This document shows, in pieces, positions 24,318 to 33,551 of a stretch of 64,000 nucleotides of DNA; the stretch's first letter is position 1, and the number at the start of each line of letters is the position of its first letter. Position numbers and translations under genes: made by a program. The notes under the pieces are model-generated. The model saw nothing but the letters and a program-made list of their open reading frames with translations. It was not told where the DNA came from and made no database searches. Origin of the DNA: Lachnospiraceae bacterium (GTDB lineage Bacteria > Bacillota > Clostridia > Lachnospirales > Lachnospiraceae). The stretch covers positions 19,459 to 83,458 of the forward strand of contig JAAUZC010000035.1 in the NCBI GenBank assembly GCA_014804795.1. Reading direction: 5' to 3'.

Positions 24318-25580
24318 ATGGTCGTAGAATTGATCAGCGTGGGAACGGAACTTTTACTGGGAAATATCGTCAATACCAATGCGGCGTATCTGGCGGAACA
24401 GTGCGCGGGACTGGGGCTTTCCTGCTACTATCAGAGCGTGGTGGGAGATAATGCAGAGAGACTGCAGGGAACGCTGCAGACGGCTCTTGAGCGGTCGGAT
24501 ATCGTGATCCTTGGCGGAGGTCTTGGCCCTACACAGGATGATCTGACAAAAGAAGTGACCGCGAAAGTACTGGGATTGAAGCTTGTGGAAGATGCACACA
24601 GCAGAGAGCGGATCAGGGAGTATCTGGAGACCAGGGGCTTTCATGTGACGGAAAACAACTGGAAACAGGCTCTTGTGCCGGAGGGAGCCGTTGTCATCGA
24701 CAATGAAAACGGTACGGCACCGGGACTGATAATTGAAAAAGGCGGCAAGCATGTAATTCTGCTGCCGGGACCGCCGGGTGAACTTTACCCGATGTTTGAA
24801 AAGAGTATCTATCCCTATTTAAATGAGCTGCAGCCGGGTGTGATCTATTCAAAGACCGTCAAAGTCTGCGGTGTAGGGGAGAGTATTGCGGAGACAATGA
24901 TTCAGGATATGATCGCCGCGCAGGATAACCCTACGATTGCGACCTATGCCAAAACCGGCGAAGTGCATCTGCGGGTGACGGCAAAAGCGGAAAATGAAAA
25001 AGAAGCCCGAAAGCTTGTAAAGCCCATGGTAAAAGAACTGAAAAACCGATTTGGCAATAACATCTACACAACGGATACGGATGTGACACTGGAAAAATCG
25101 GTTATAGATCTGCTTACGGCAAACCATCTGACCGTCTGTACCGTGGAATCCTGCACAGGCGGACTCGTTTCGGCAAGGTTGATCAATGTGCCGGGAGCAT
25201 CTGAAGTTTTTAAAGCCGGCTATGTGAGTTATTCCAATAAGACAAAGAGGAAGTTGGTCGGCGTGAAGAGAAGTTCTTTGGAAAAGCATGGCGCGGTCAG
25301 CAGCGTTGTGGCGAAAGAGATGGCAAAAGGCGCGGCTATGCTCAGCAAGGCGGATGTGGCGATTTCCGTAACAGGTATTGCCGGACCTGACGGCGGCAGT
25401 GAGGCAAAGCCTGTCGGACTTGTCTATATAGGCTGTCAGGTGCGCGGTGAGAGTGTGGTAAAAGAATATCACTTTAAAGGAAACAGGAATAAGATCAGAG
25501 AGGCATCTGTTTCGGCGGCGCTCTGCCTGATGAGGGAATGCATTTTACAGTATTGCAGCAATGTGATGTTTGCTGAATAA
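24318..25580 (+). CDS. cinA: CinA family protein (competence/damage-inducible; NMN amidase-type C domain)
   Basis: About 420 aa. N-terminal MoCF-like domain (about 1-170, VELISVGTELLLGNIVNTN, GGLGPTQDDLTKE) and C-terminal CinA domain (about 255-415, VESCTGGLVSARL, SVTGIAGPDGGS), the latter with pyridine-nucleotide deamidase activity in known homologues. GTG at 24312 is an alternative start overlapping the pgsA stop; ATG 24318 is preferred with AAGGGA upstream. cinA upstream of recA is a common Firmicutes order; here an acidic unknown gene lies between them. Confidence 0.9.
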   Translation: MVVELISVGTELLLGNIVNTNAAYLAEQCAGLGLSCYYQSVVGDNAERLQGTLQTALERSDIVILGGGLGPTQDDLTKEVTAKVLGLKLVEDAHSRERIREYLETRGFHVTENNWKQALVPEGAVVIDNENGTAPGLIIEKGGKHVILLPGPPGELYPMFEKSIYPYLNELQPGVIYSKTVKVCGVGESIAETMIQDMIAAQDNPTIATYAKTGEVHLRVTAKAENEKEARKLVKPMVKELKNRFGNNIYTTDTDVTLEKSVIDLLTANHLTVCTVESCTGGLVSARLINVPGASEVFKAGYVSYSNKTKRKLVGVKRSSLEKHGAVSSVVAKEMAKGAAMLSKADVAISVTGIAGPDGGSEAKPVGLVYIGCQVRGESVVKEYHFKGNRNKIREASVSAALCLMRECILQYCSNVMFAE

Positions 25581-25600
25581 AATTAAAAAGAGGAAATGAT

Positions 25601-26638
25601 ATGTATCCGGAAAACAGAAATCCAGACAAAGGAAAATATATTGCAATAGGTATTATAGTTTCTCTTGTTTTTATAGGACTTTTTGCAGGTTGTATCGCTG
25701 TTGTGATGCAGTATGTGGAACTGAGTGAAAACGGGAAACTGGATCGCTGGCTGGAAGCGAATTCGAGTGATGACGACAACGAAATATCCGAGTACGGCTA
25801 TTATGATGAAGACGGATATTTTCATTATTACGGCGAAACTGACCAGAATGATGGATTCGGCTATTATGATGAGGATGGTGAATTCCATTATTTTGCTGAG
25901 GAAACGGATCCAAAAGAGCGCTTTAATCATTCTACTCATGATGAGGATATCGAGGGCTATGCCACAGGGGAATATTTCTCTTTCCCGGCGGATAACAGAG
26001 TAGAGGAGCTGGCCTATTCCGTGGAGATAGAGGAGAAAGAATATCAGGATGGTTCTGCTACATATATTTATTATAACTATCCCGTGGTAAAAGGCGATGT
26101 GCCGAATCTGGACTATATTAATGATACGATCTGTGCAGAGTGGGAAAGTCTGCTTGAATTTTATGAAGAGGACTACAAAGCCTGGCTGCCCGATTACTAT
26201 GGGGAAGATTATAAAGAATATGTAGATGATGACGGCATTATGGCACAACTGGATGGCTGCGTTACATATATGTCGGAAGATATCCTGAGTGTCGTTTATA
26301 GGGAAACTGTTTATTATGGAGAATTTCTGGATTATGATGTAGATTTATACTTGTATTGTCTGAATTTTGATATGAAAAACGGACAGCTTCTGGAAAATAC
26401 GGGAATGCTTGATATTGATAAAGAGTTTGCAGAAGAGTTTCGTGAAAGAAGCGTTAAACAGAATGCAGACAGCGTATTGGATTACTATGATGACGAAGAT
26501 GTCATGTACTATCTGGAAAATTCCGATAATCTGATTCTTTTCTACTGTCCTCAGGGTATGGAGATCGGCATCAATGTAGATTCGGGCTGGGTGACAGTGA
26601 CGTATCCGGACTATGAGGAGTATTTAAAGAAGTTTTGA
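25601..26638 (+). CDS. Acidic, tyrosine-rich membrane-anchored protein (DUF3298-like?)
   Basis: 345 aa. One membrane segment (about 14-38) and a very acidic extracytoplasmic part. Between about 60 and 100 the motif GYYDEDGYFHYYGE recurs as GYYDEDGEFHYFAE, a local duplication. The C-terminal half (YIYYNYPVVKGDVPNLDYIND, LYLYCLNFDMKNGQLL) resembles DUF3298/PdaC-like domains that bind or act on the cell surface, a weak inference. It stands alone between cinA and recA and is followed by a strong hairpin. Confidence 0.55.
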   Translation: MYPENRNPDKGKYIAIGIIVSLVFIGLFAGCIAVVMQYVELSENGKLDRWLEANSSDDDNEISEYGYYDEDGYFHYYGETDQNDGFGYYDEDGEFHYFAEETDPKERFNHSTHDEDIEGYATGEYFSFPADNRVEELAYSVEIEEKEYQDGSATYIYYNYPVVKGDVPNLDYINDTICAEWESLLEFYEEDYKAWLPDYYGEDYKEYVDDDGIMAQLDGCVTYMSEDILSVVYRETVYYGEFLDYDVDLYLYCLNFDMKNGQLLENTGMLDIDKEFAEEFRERSVKQNADSVLDYYDDEDVMYYLENSDNLILFYCPQGMEIGINVDSGWVTVTYPDYEEYLKKF

Positions 26639-26656
26639 TCCGGCAGAGAAAAACAG

Positions 26657-26694
26657 GAGGTTACTGTTTGGGAAGATCATGGAACAGTAACCTC
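26657..26694 (+). terminator. 12-bp perfect hairpin
   Basis: GAGGTTACTGTT (26657-26668) pairs exactly with AACAGTAACCTC (26683-26694), loop 14 nt. No U-run follows, so termination is probable but not certain. Confidence 0.5.
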
Positions 26695-26889
26695 AAAGGT
26701 GTATCAGCAAAGGTTCGGATGCTTGACGAAAGAGAGCCCGTGTGATAGAGTATTCTTATCTAAAAAAGTTTGTCTGCTTTGCATATCCGGCATTTCGCCA
26801 TTTATTTCAAAGCAAAAACAGAAAAAATGAATAAAAAGGAAAGGGGAGATGCCATTGAGGGTCATTTATGGGACACTTGTTATGCTAAA

Positions 26890-26919
26890 GTGAAATTAAA
26901 ATTAAAATTAAAATTTCAC
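26890..26919 (+). repeat. Triple TTAAAA tract within an inverted repeat
   Basis: GTGAAAT at the left and ATTTCAC at the right enclose three consecutive ATTAAA units. It may form a stem-loop. Confidence 0.6.
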
Positions 26920-27024
26920 CATCCTGATCAGAGTGCCTGCTGAAGCAGGCAAACGGGAGTCAGAGTAAGAAAAAGCAACGGGACAGCATGCTTTGCAGAC
27001 TGCCCTTATGTAAAAAAATAAATC

Positions 27025-27081
27025 TTGACAGAAAAGAACATTTGTTCTAATATAATATTTATAATATCAAACGAATGTTCG
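27025..27081 (+). promoter_or_regulatory. recA promoter with two LexA (SOS) boxes
   Basis: TTGACA (27025-27030) with TAATAT (27048-27053, spacer 17) or TATAAT (27051-27056, spacer 20). GAACATTTGTTC (27036-27047) fits GAAC-N4-GTTC and lies between the hexamers. A second, inverted near-match CGAACATTCGTTT is read on the minus strand at 27069-27081. Together they predict LexA control. Confidence 0.85.
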
Positions 27082-27112
27082 AAAGTGTCGGTGAAAAGAA
27101 AGGATACAGAAA

Positions 27113-28162
27113 ATGGATAACAGCGAAAAATTAAAAGCATTGGATGCGGCGATAGCCCAGATTGAAAAGCAGTATGGAAAAGGAACCGTGATGAAACTCG
27201 GTGATCCTGCTGCACAGATGAACATAGAAACGATACCGACGGGTTCATTAAGCCTTGATCTGGCACTGGGATTAGGTGGGATTCCGAAAGGCAGAATCGT
27301 AGAAATTTATGGTCCGGAGTCCAGCGGTAAGACGACAGTAACACTTCATATGATAGCAGAAGTACAGAAGCAGGGCGGCATTGCAGGTTTTATTGATGCA
27401 GAGCATGCGCTGGATCCGGTCTATGCGAGAAATATTGGCGTGGATGTGGATAATTTATATATTTCTCAGCCGGACTGCGGAGAGCAGGCACTGGAAATTA
27501 CGGAAACGATGGTGCGTTCCGGCGCGGTGGATATTATCGTAGTGGACTCCGTGGCGGCGCTTGTGCCCAAAGCCGAAATTGACGGAGATATGGGAGATGC
27601 CCATGTGGGTCTGCAGGCAAGGTTGATGTCGCAGGCTCTCAGGAAACTGACTGCTGTCATCAGTAAATCGAACTGTACGGTAGTATTCATCAATCAGCTG
27701 CGTGAGAAAGTCGGGGTAATGTTTGGAAATCCGGAAACGACTACCGGCGGACGTGCGCTGAAATTCTATTCCTCAGTGCGTCTGGATGTAAGACGGATAG
27801 AGTCTTTAAAGCAGGCCGGTGAAGTGATCGGTAACAGAACCAGGGTAAAAGTGGTAAAAAATAAGATCGCACCGCCCTTTAAAGAGGCGGAATTTGATAT
27901 TATGTTTGGCGAAGGAATCTCCCGTGTAGGTGATATTCTGGATATCGCGGCAAGTATTGATGTGGTAAATAAGAGCGGCGCATGGTATGCCTATGAAGGA
28001 AATAAGATCGGACAGGGTAGAGAGAATGCCAAACAGTATCTGAAAGATAATCCTGCGGTCTGCGAAGAAATCAATCAGAAAGTGCGGAGACATTTTTCAC
28101 TGATTGCGGCAGAAGAAGAAAAAGCACCGGAAGCGGAAGAAAAAGCGGTTAAGAAAAAATAA
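27113..28162 (+). CDS. recA: Recombinase RecA
   Basis: 349 aa. ATP-dependent strand exchange and LexA co-protease. Walker A GPESSGKT (about 67-74), [15 protein letters not shown] as Walker B, and the L1/L2 DNA-binding loops ([15 protein letters not shown], then [14 protein letters not shown]) are all present. An acidic C-terminal tail ([16 protein letters not shown]) follows. Controlled by two LexA boxes upstream. recX follows after 11 nt. Confidence 0.97.
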   Translation: MDNSEKLKALDAAIAQIEKQYGKGTVMKLGDPAAQMNIETIPTGSLSLDLALGLGGIPKGRIVEIYGPESSGKTTVTLHMIAEVQKQGGIAGFIDAEHALDPVYARNIGVDVDNLYISQPDCGEQALEITETMVRSGAVDIIVVDSVAALVPKAEIDGDMGDAHVGLQARLMSQALRKLTAVISKSNCTVVFINQLREKVGVMFGNPETTTGGRALKFYSSVRLDVRRIESLKQAGEVIGNRTRVKVVKNKIAPPFKEAEFDIMFGEGISRVGDILDIAASIDVVNKSGAWYAYEGNKIGQGRENAKQYLKDNPAVCEEINQKVRRHFSLIAAEEEKAPEAEEKAVKKK

Positions 28163-28173
28163 TTGAGGCGCAC

Positions 28174-28797
28174 ATGCAGACAGATAATATAATAACAGCT
28201 GTTGCTGAATTTTCCAAAGGCCGTTATAAGGTTGAAATTGACGGGCAATTCCGGTTTGTACTGTATAGGGGCGAGTTGCATACTTATCATATAAAAGCGG
28301 AGGAGAGGATTTCCGATGAAGTTTTAAATGAAATTTTAACGGAAATTCTCCCAAAGCGGGCAAAGCTGCGCAGCATGAACCTTTTAAAAAGCCGGACATA
28401 TACAGAGCATCAGATCAGAGAAAAATTAAGGCAGGGGTTTTATCCCGAAGAAGTGATCGATGAAGCAGTGGAGTACGTGAAATCTTTTCATTATATAGAT
28501 GACAGGTGTTATGTAAAAGATTATATTGTATATTACAGCGAGAGCCGTAGCCGCGGAAGAATAGAGCAGGATCTCTTTAAAAAGGGTATCAGTAAAGATC
28601 TGATTCGTGCAGTCTATGAGGAAGATCTGTGTGAGGAAAAACTGCCGGATGAAACCATCCTGATAGAAAATTGGTTTGAGAAAAAAAACTATAACAGAGA
28701 GACCGCAAGCTATCAGGAAAGGCAGAAAATGGGAGCTTTTTTGTATAGAAAAGGTTTTTCTTTGGATAATATAGAGAAAAGCCTTTCATCTTATTAG
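28174..28797 (+). CDS. recX: Regulatory protein RecX
   Basis: 207 aa. Modulates RecA filaments. The RecX pattern of repeated three-helix units is visible: LLKSRTYTEHQIREKLRQGFY, EVIDEAVEYVKSFHYIDDRC and SRGRIEQDLFKKGISKDLI. An extra N-terminal segment of about 60 residues (AVAEFSKGRYKVEIDGQFRF) is normal for Clostridia. Immediate downstream position of recA and a GAGGCG ribosome site point to co-transcription. Confidence 0.92.
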   Translation: MQTDNIITAVAEFSKGRYKVEIDGQFRFVLYRGELHTYHIKAEERISDEVLNEILTEILPKRAKLRSMNLLKSRTYTEHQIREKLRQGFYPEEVIDEAVEYVKSFHYIDDRCYVKDYIVYYSESRSRGRIEQDLFKKGISKDLIRAVYEEDLCEEKLPDETILIENWFEKKNYNRETASYQERQKMGAFLYRKGFSLDNIEKSLSSY

Positions 28798-28840
28798 CTG
28801 ATTTGCAGCATTTGTGAATATACAGCATTCTCAAAAATGC

Positions 28841-28869
28841 TTGACATAATACCATTTTTTGTTTAGAAT
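28841..28869 (+). promoter_or_regulatory. Strong sigma-A promoter of rny
   Basis: TTGACA (28841-28846) and TAGAAT (28864-28869) with exactly 17 bp between them, about 100 bp upstream of the rny start. Confidence 0.8.
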
Positions 28870-28970
28870 TGAAGTGTTGTAAATATGCTAATTAGAATGA
28901 CTGTTTTTAAATTTCGTCATTCTATGATAGATTTGTACAATGAAAACTGAATAAGGAGGTGCTCCTGTAC

Positions 28971-30518
28971 ATGCTTGGTTACATTATAGCGGTATTGGTT
29001 ACTCTTGTCATTGTGGCTCCCGTATCTGCTTATATTGCAATGAACTATCGGAAAAAAGTAGTGGAATCCAAAATTGGAAGTGCGGAAGAAAAAGCAAGAG
29101 AGATTATCGATGAAGCTTTGAAGACGGCAGAGACGAAAAAGCGTGAAGCACAGCTTGAGACGAAAGAAGAGTCCATTCGTGTAAAAAATGAATTGGACAA
29201 GGAAGTCAAAGAGCGCAGAGCGGAAGCGCAGCGTTATGAACGCCGGGTGCAGCAGAAAGAAGAGAACATCGAGAAAAAAGCTGATGCCATTGAGAAGAAA
29301 GAAGCAAGCCTTGCTGCGAGAGAAGAACGTCTTGCAAAGCAGCGGGAAGAAGTTTCCAAACTGAACGAGCAAAGATTACAGGAACTGGAAAGAATCTCAG
29401 GATTAACCTCTGAACAGGCAAAAGAATATTTACTGAAAATTGTTGAAGATGAAGTGAAACACGAGTCCGCAGTTATGATCAAAGAAATGGAGACGCGGGC
29501 GAAGGAAGAGGCAGACAAAAAAGCGAAGGAATATGTTGTTACAGCTATTCAAAAATGTGCGGCTGACCATGTTTCAGAAACTACAATATCTGTTGTGCAG
29601 CTTCCAAATGATGAAATGAAGGGAAGAATTATCGGCAGAGAGGGAAGAAATATCAGAACTCTTGAGACAATGACAGGTGTAGACCTGATTATTGATGATA
29701 CGCCGGAAGCAGTTATTCTTTCTGCATTCGATCCGATCAGAAGAGAAGTGGCGAGAATTGCCCTGGAAAAACTGATCGTCGATGGCCGCATCCATCCGGC
29801 CAGAATTGAAGAGATGGTTGAAAAGGCACAAAAAGAAGTCGAAGTAATGATTAAAGAGGAAGGTGAGGCAGCGACTCTTGAAGTTGGAGTACATGGCATT
29901 CATCCGGAATTGATCAGATTACTTGGTAAGATGAAGTTTAGAACGAGTTATGGGCAGAATGCCTTAAAGCATTCCATTGAAGTAGCACAGCTTTCCGGGC
30001 TGCTTGCGGCTGAGATGGGCTTAGATGTCAGAATGGCAAAACGGGCAGGACTTCTTCATGATATCGGCAAAGCTGTTGATCATGAAATGGAAGGTTCCCA
30101 TATCCAACTTGGTTCCGAGCTTTGCAGAAAATACAAGGAATCTGCAATAGTTATTAATGCAGTGGAATCTCATCATGGCGATGTAGAGGCGCAGTCTCTT
30201 ATTGCGTGTATTGTGCAGGCGGCTGATACCATTTCTGCAGCCAGACCGGGTGCAAGAAGAGAAACTCTTGAGACTTACACAAGCAGACTGAGACAATTAG
30301 AAGAAATCACAAACAATTTCAAAGGCGTAGATAAATCTTTTGCTATTCAAGCGGGTAGAGAGATTCGTGTAATGGTAGTTCCAGAGCAGATATCTGATTC
30401 CGACATGGTTCTGCTTGCAAGGGATGTTTCTAAGAAGATAGAAGCTGAATTGGAATATCCCGGGCAGATCAAGGTCAATGTGATCAGAGAAAGCCGCGTA
30501 ATTGATTATGCAAAATAG
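28971..30518 (+). CDS. rny: Ribonuclease Y
   Basis: 515 aa. Membrane-anchored endoribonuclease that starts mRNA decay. N-terminal membrane helix (about 2-24), a long coiled coil to about 200 (KKAEKEEERL-type charged repeats), a KH domain ([15 protein letters not shown]) and an HD domain ([12 protein letters not shown], later SHHGD). The ATG at 28971 has AAGGAGG 11 nt upstream; a GTG at 28959 is inside that site and unlikely. A strong terminator follows. Confidence 0.95.
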   Translation: MLGYIIAVLVTLVIVAPVSAYIAMNYRKKVVESKIGSAEEKAREIIDEALKTAETKKREAQLETKEESIRVKNELDKEVKERRAEAQRYERRVQQKEENIEKKADAIEKKEASLAAREERLAKQREEVSKLNEQRLQELERISGLTSEQAKEYLLKIVEDEVKHESAVMIKEMETRAKEEADKKAKEYVVTAIQKCAADHVSETTISVVQLPNDEMKGRIIGREGRNIRTLETMTGVDLIIDDTPEAVILSAFDPIRREVARIALEKLIVDGRIHPARIEEMVEKAQKEVEVMIKEEGEAATLEVGVHGIHPELIRLLGKMKFRTSYGQNALKHSIEVAQLSGLLAAEMGLDVRMAKRAGLLHDIGKAVDHEMEGSHIQLGSELCRKYKESAIVINAVESHHGDVEAQSLIACIVQAADTISAARPGARRETLETYTSRLRQLEEITNNFKGVDKSFAIQAGREIRVMVVPEQISDSDMVLLARDVSKKIEAELEYPGQIKVNVIRESRVIDYAK

Positions 30519-30528
30519 TACATGATAA

Positions 30529-30564
30529 ACAGCCCTGCAGCGGTTTGCTGTAGGGCTGTTTTTG
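30529..30564 (+). terminator. rny terminator
   Basis: ACAGCCCTGCAGC (30529-30541) pairs with GCTGTAGGGCTGT (30547-30559) with one wobble, followed by TTTTTG. Confidence 0.9.
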
Positions 30565-30619
30565 TGCTATTTATCTTAAAAATGCAGAAATTTACAGTTT
30601 TATTTTTATGGTTTTTCTA

Positions 30620-30649
30620 TTGCGTTGTTTTCATATAGTGTAGTAAAAT
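30620..30649 (+). promoter_or_regulatory. Possible promoter of the aminotransferase gene
   Basis: TTGCGT (30620-30625) and TAAAAT (30644-30649), spacer 18 bp. Confidence 0.45.
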
Positions 30650-30731
30650 GGCATGAGTGGATAATTGTATACAATAATACCGGTGTATATAAAATTGTAA
30701 TAGATAGAGATCATATTCAGGAGGAGGCACT

Positions 30732-32015
30732 ATGAAAACATTTCAGGAAATGAGCAGACAGGAACTGGAAGAACTTAAGAACAAGCTGACTGTCCAGTTT
30801 GAAGAGATTAAGGCGGAAGGCTTAAAACTAGATATGTCCAGAGGAAAACCGGCACCTGAGCAGTTGGATACGGCAATGCCTATAATGGATGTTTTAAATG
30901 CAGAATCTGATTTGCGGACAGAAAGCGGAACAGATTGCAGAAACTATGGTCTTATGGATGGTATTCCTGAAGCAAAAAGGCTGATGGCGGAAATGTTGGA
31001 AACAAAACCTGAAAATGTGATTGTTGACGGAAATGCCAGCCTGTCGATCATGTTTGATACGGTATCTCATTCCATGACTCATGGTGTGTGCGGGAGTACT
31101 CCGTGGTGTAAACTTGATAAAGTGAAATTTTTATGTCCTGCGCCCGGATATGACAGGCATTTTAAAGTGACAGAGTATTTCGGGATTGAGATGATCACAA
31201 TTCCCATGACAGAAGACGGCCCGGATATGGATTTAGTGGAAAAGTATGTGAGAGAAGATGCTTCCGTGAAAGGAATCTGGTGTGTGCCTAAATATTCCAA
31301 TCCACAGGGATATACATATTCTGATGAGACGGTAAGACGGTTTGCGAATCTGGAACCGGCAGCGGAGGATTTCAGGATTTACTGGGATAATGCATATTGT
31401 ATTCATGATCTGTATGAAGATAAGAGCGATACACTTCTGGAAATCTTAGCAGAATGTGAAAAGGCGGGACGTCCTGATCTGGTATTTGAATTTGCGTCTA
31501 CCTCCAAGATCAGCTTTGCCGGTGCAGGCATTTCGGCGGTGGCAAGTTCTGCCAAAAATCTGGAGTGGTTCAAAAAAGCTATGACAATCCAGACGATCGG
31601 ACCGGATAAGATCAATCAGCTGCGTCATGCCAGATATTATAAAGATAAGGCGGGATTAAGGGCGCAGATGATGAAAAATTCTGCGTTGATCCGGCCGAAA
31701 TTTGAGCTGGTTCTGGAAATGCTGGAAAAAGAGTTGGGAGGTCTTGGTATAGGTAAATGGACGAATCCGCTGGGCGGATATTTTATCTCCTTTGATGCTA
31801 TGGAAGGCTGCGCAAAAGCAATTGTAGCAAAATGCAAGGATGGCGGTATGGTGTTAACCGGTGCTGGCGCTACGTATCCTTATGGTGTAGACCCGAAAGA
31901 CAGCAACATCAGAATTGCACCATCATATCCGTCCTTAGCGGAAATGAGAGAGGCGACAAAGCTGTTTGTTTTATGCGTCAAGTTGATCAGTATTGAAAAA
32001 ATATTGGAAGAATAA
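30732..32015 (+). CDS. Aspartate aminotransferase subgroup Ic (MocR-type aminotransferase)
   Basis: 427 aa. PLP-dependent fold-type I aminotransferase of the Aminotran_MocR (AT Ic) group; known members transaminate aspartate with 2-oxoglutarate. SRGKPAPEQLD marks the N-terminus, IWCVPKYSNPQGYTYS the PLP-stacking strand, YWDNAYCIHDL the Asp that contacts the pyridine N, and ASTSKISFAGAG the Schiff-base lysine (about residue 259). It follows its own promoter and GGAGGAGG ribosome site and is 30 nt upstream of a Nudix gene. Confidence 0.88.
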   Translation: MKTFQEMSRQELEELKNKLTVQFEEIKAEGLKLDMSRGKPAPEQLDTAMPIMDVLNAESDLRTESGTDCRNYGLMDGIPEAKRLMAEMLETKPENVIVDGNASLSIMFDTVSHSMTHGVCGSTPWCKLDKVKFLCPAPGYDRHFKVTEYFGIEMITIPMTEDGPDMDLVEKYVREDASVKGIWCVPKYSNPQGYTYSDETVRRFANLEPAAEDFRIYWDNAYCIHDLYEDKSDTLLEILAECEKAGRPDLVFEFASTSKISFAGAGISAVASSAKNLEWFKKAMTIQTIGPDKINQLRHARYYKDKAGLRAQMMKNSALIRPKFELVLEMLEKELGGLGIGKWTNPLGGYFISFDAMEGCAKAIVAKCKDGGMVLTGAGATYPYGVDPKDSNIRIAPSYPSLAEMREATKLFVLCVKLISIEKILEE

Positions 32016-32044
32016 AATGCAGAAAATAGTTTGGGAGGTTTACA

Positions 32045-32596
32045 ATGGCAGAGGAATTTAAGCGTTTAGGCAGGACTCTTATTCATAACGGAAAGATCAT
32101 AGATTATTATCAGGATTCGATTGAACTTCCGAACGGTAATGAGACAGTATGGGATTTTATTGAGCACAAAGGCGCCGCAGCGATGATAGCAGTCAGGGAA
32201 GATGGTAAGCTTTTGATGGTGCGTCAGTGGAGAAATGCGTTAGAACGGTATACGTTGGAAATTCCGGCGGGCGGTTTAAACAGTATAGATGAGCCGACAA
32301 AAGAGGCAGCAATCAGGGAACTGAAAGAGGAGACCGGTTATATTGCGGAAAAAGTACAGTTTCTTGTGCGTATTCACACGACAGTGGCTTTTTGCAACGA
32401 AGGGATTGATATTTATCTGGCTACCGGGTTAAAGCGTCACGAGAGCCAGCATCTGGATGAGGATGAGTTTGTGGATGTGGGCGTATACAGTCTGGAAGAA
32501 CTTATACAGATGATCTATGACGGAAAAATAGAGGATGCTAAAACAATCTGTGCGATCATGACTTATAAAAGTTTATTGACAGACGGAAAAATATAA
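32045..32596 (+). CDS. Nudix hydrolase, ADP-ribose pyrophosphatase type
   Basis: 183 aa. Cleaves ADP-ribose or similar nucleoside diphosphates. A complete Nudix box G-x5-E-x7-R-E-x-x-E-E-x-G spans about 77-98 (GLNSIDEP, then RELKEETGY). The ADPRase subtype is inferred from the preceding LLMVRQWRNALERYTLEIPAG. It precedes spoIIM and xerD, an order known in other Clostridia and Bacillus. Confidence 0.9.
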   Translation: MAEEFKRLGRTLIHNGKIIDYYQDSIELPNGNETVWDFIEHKGAAAMIAVREDGKLLMVRQWRNALERYTLEIPAGGLNSIDEPTKEAAIRELKEETGYIAEKVQFLVRIHTTVAFCNEGIDIYLATGLKRHESQHLDEDEFVDVGVYSLEELIQMIYDGKIEDAKTICAIMTYKSLLTDGKI

Positions 32597-32664
32597 AACA
32601 AATATGAGCATACCAAAGAGGGCTTTCTCATATATTAAATGGAATATAGAGGAAGTCCTTTTTT

Positions 32665-33321
32665 ATGGCAATCAGTTTATTAAGACAGAATAGACCGGCG
32701 AGCGGTCTTCGTATTTTTAGAGAGACGGAAGAGGCGGAGCAGATGGCCAGACTGCTTTATACGCTGTTTTTCGGATTTTTTGCCGGAGTACTGAGTATGG
32801 TCTTAAAGAAAGAGAGCCTGCTGTATGGTACCGGTTTTTTGGACAGCTATACACTCGGTCCTGTAAAATATCTGGATCCGGACACCGGAAAACTCTTGAC
32901 GACTGTTTTTATGCAGCGGCTCGGGGAGGCAGCGCTTCTTATTATTCTGTCAACGACCTATCTTGGCAGTGCCGCGTCATACTTTTATCAGGCGTGGAGC
33001 GGGCTTGCGATCGGGATTCTTACTGCGGGAAGTGTCATACGGTATGGCTTGAAGGGCATATTGCTGATTGCCGGAAGCCTTTTGCCGCAGCAGCTTATTT
33101 TGATACCGGCCTTTCTGATGCTTTGTGTGAAATGTTGTGAACTGTGTAAAATTATGTATTTCCGGGGCGGAATAGGTGGATTTTCAGGAAAAGATAAAGG
33201 AAAACTTCTGATTAAAAAGGGGCTGAATATGATAGTCAACATTATGCTTATTGTGGCGGGCTGTTTTATAGAGGCATACATCAATCCTAAAATATTGAAG
33301 CTGATCTTGCGTGTTTTTTGA
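32665..33321 (+). CDS. spoIIM: Stage II sporulation protein M
   Basis: 218 aa integral membrane protein with about five segments and the family motif region FFGFFAGVLSMVLKKES, YLGSAASYFYQAWSGLAIGIL. In Bacillus SpoIIM works with SpoIID and SpoIIP in peptidoglycan hydrolysis during engulfment, so it suggests sporulation ability. xerD follows after the tandem repeat. The start has only a poor ribosome site. Confidence 0.75.
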   Translation: MAISLLRQNRPASGLRIFRETEEAEQMARLLYTLFFGFFAGVLSMVLKKESLLYGTGFLDSYTLGPVKYLDPDTGKLLTTVFMQRLGEAALLIILSTTYLGSAASYFYQAWSGLAIGILTAGSVIRYGLKGILLIAGSLLPQQLILIPAFLMLCVKCCELCKIMYFRGGIGGFSGKDKGKLLIKKGLNMIVNIMLIVAGCFIEAYINPKILKLILRVF

Positions 33322-33361
33322 ATTTTGCGTTGCTTTTCCACAAAAAATATACTATCATGAA

Positions 33362-33525
33362 GAATAATTGCGAGTGGAACGAGCAATTATTCGCTACTTC
33401 CTGATTTCTGAAAGAAATTAGGAAGGTTCCATAAAGTTAGCGAGTGGAACGAGCAATTATTCGCTACTTCCTGATTTCTGAAAGAAATTAGGAAGGTTCC
33501 ATAAAGGCAGCGAGTGGAACGAGAG
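33362..33525 (+). repeat. 70-bp tandem direct repeat with internal hairpins
   Basis: Two near-identical 70-bp units begin at GCGAGTGGAACGAG (33370 and 33440), differing only in the last two bases, and a third partial copy begins at 33510. Each carries GAATAATTGC/GCAATTATTC (first at 33362-33371 and 33383-33392) and a CTTCCTGATTTC/GAAATTAGGAAG hairpin. It fills the leader of xerD. Confidence 0.85.
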
Positions 33526-33551
33526 AGTGAGTAGAAAGGTACAAGAGACAC

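Larger units (their letters stand above)
26639..27112. other. Long gap upstream of recA
   Basis: About 470 bases holding, in order, a 12-bp hairpin, a thrice-repeated TTAAAA tract inside a stem, a GCCTGC-TGAA-GCAGGC tetraloop hairpin (26935-26950) and the SOS promoter of recA. No convincing coding frame is seen; a small RNA is conceivable. Confidence 0.5.

Noticed and set aside
33362..33525. CRISPR array
   Set aside because: Only two full units of 70 bp and one partial, adjoining directly with no unique spacers, and no cas genes.
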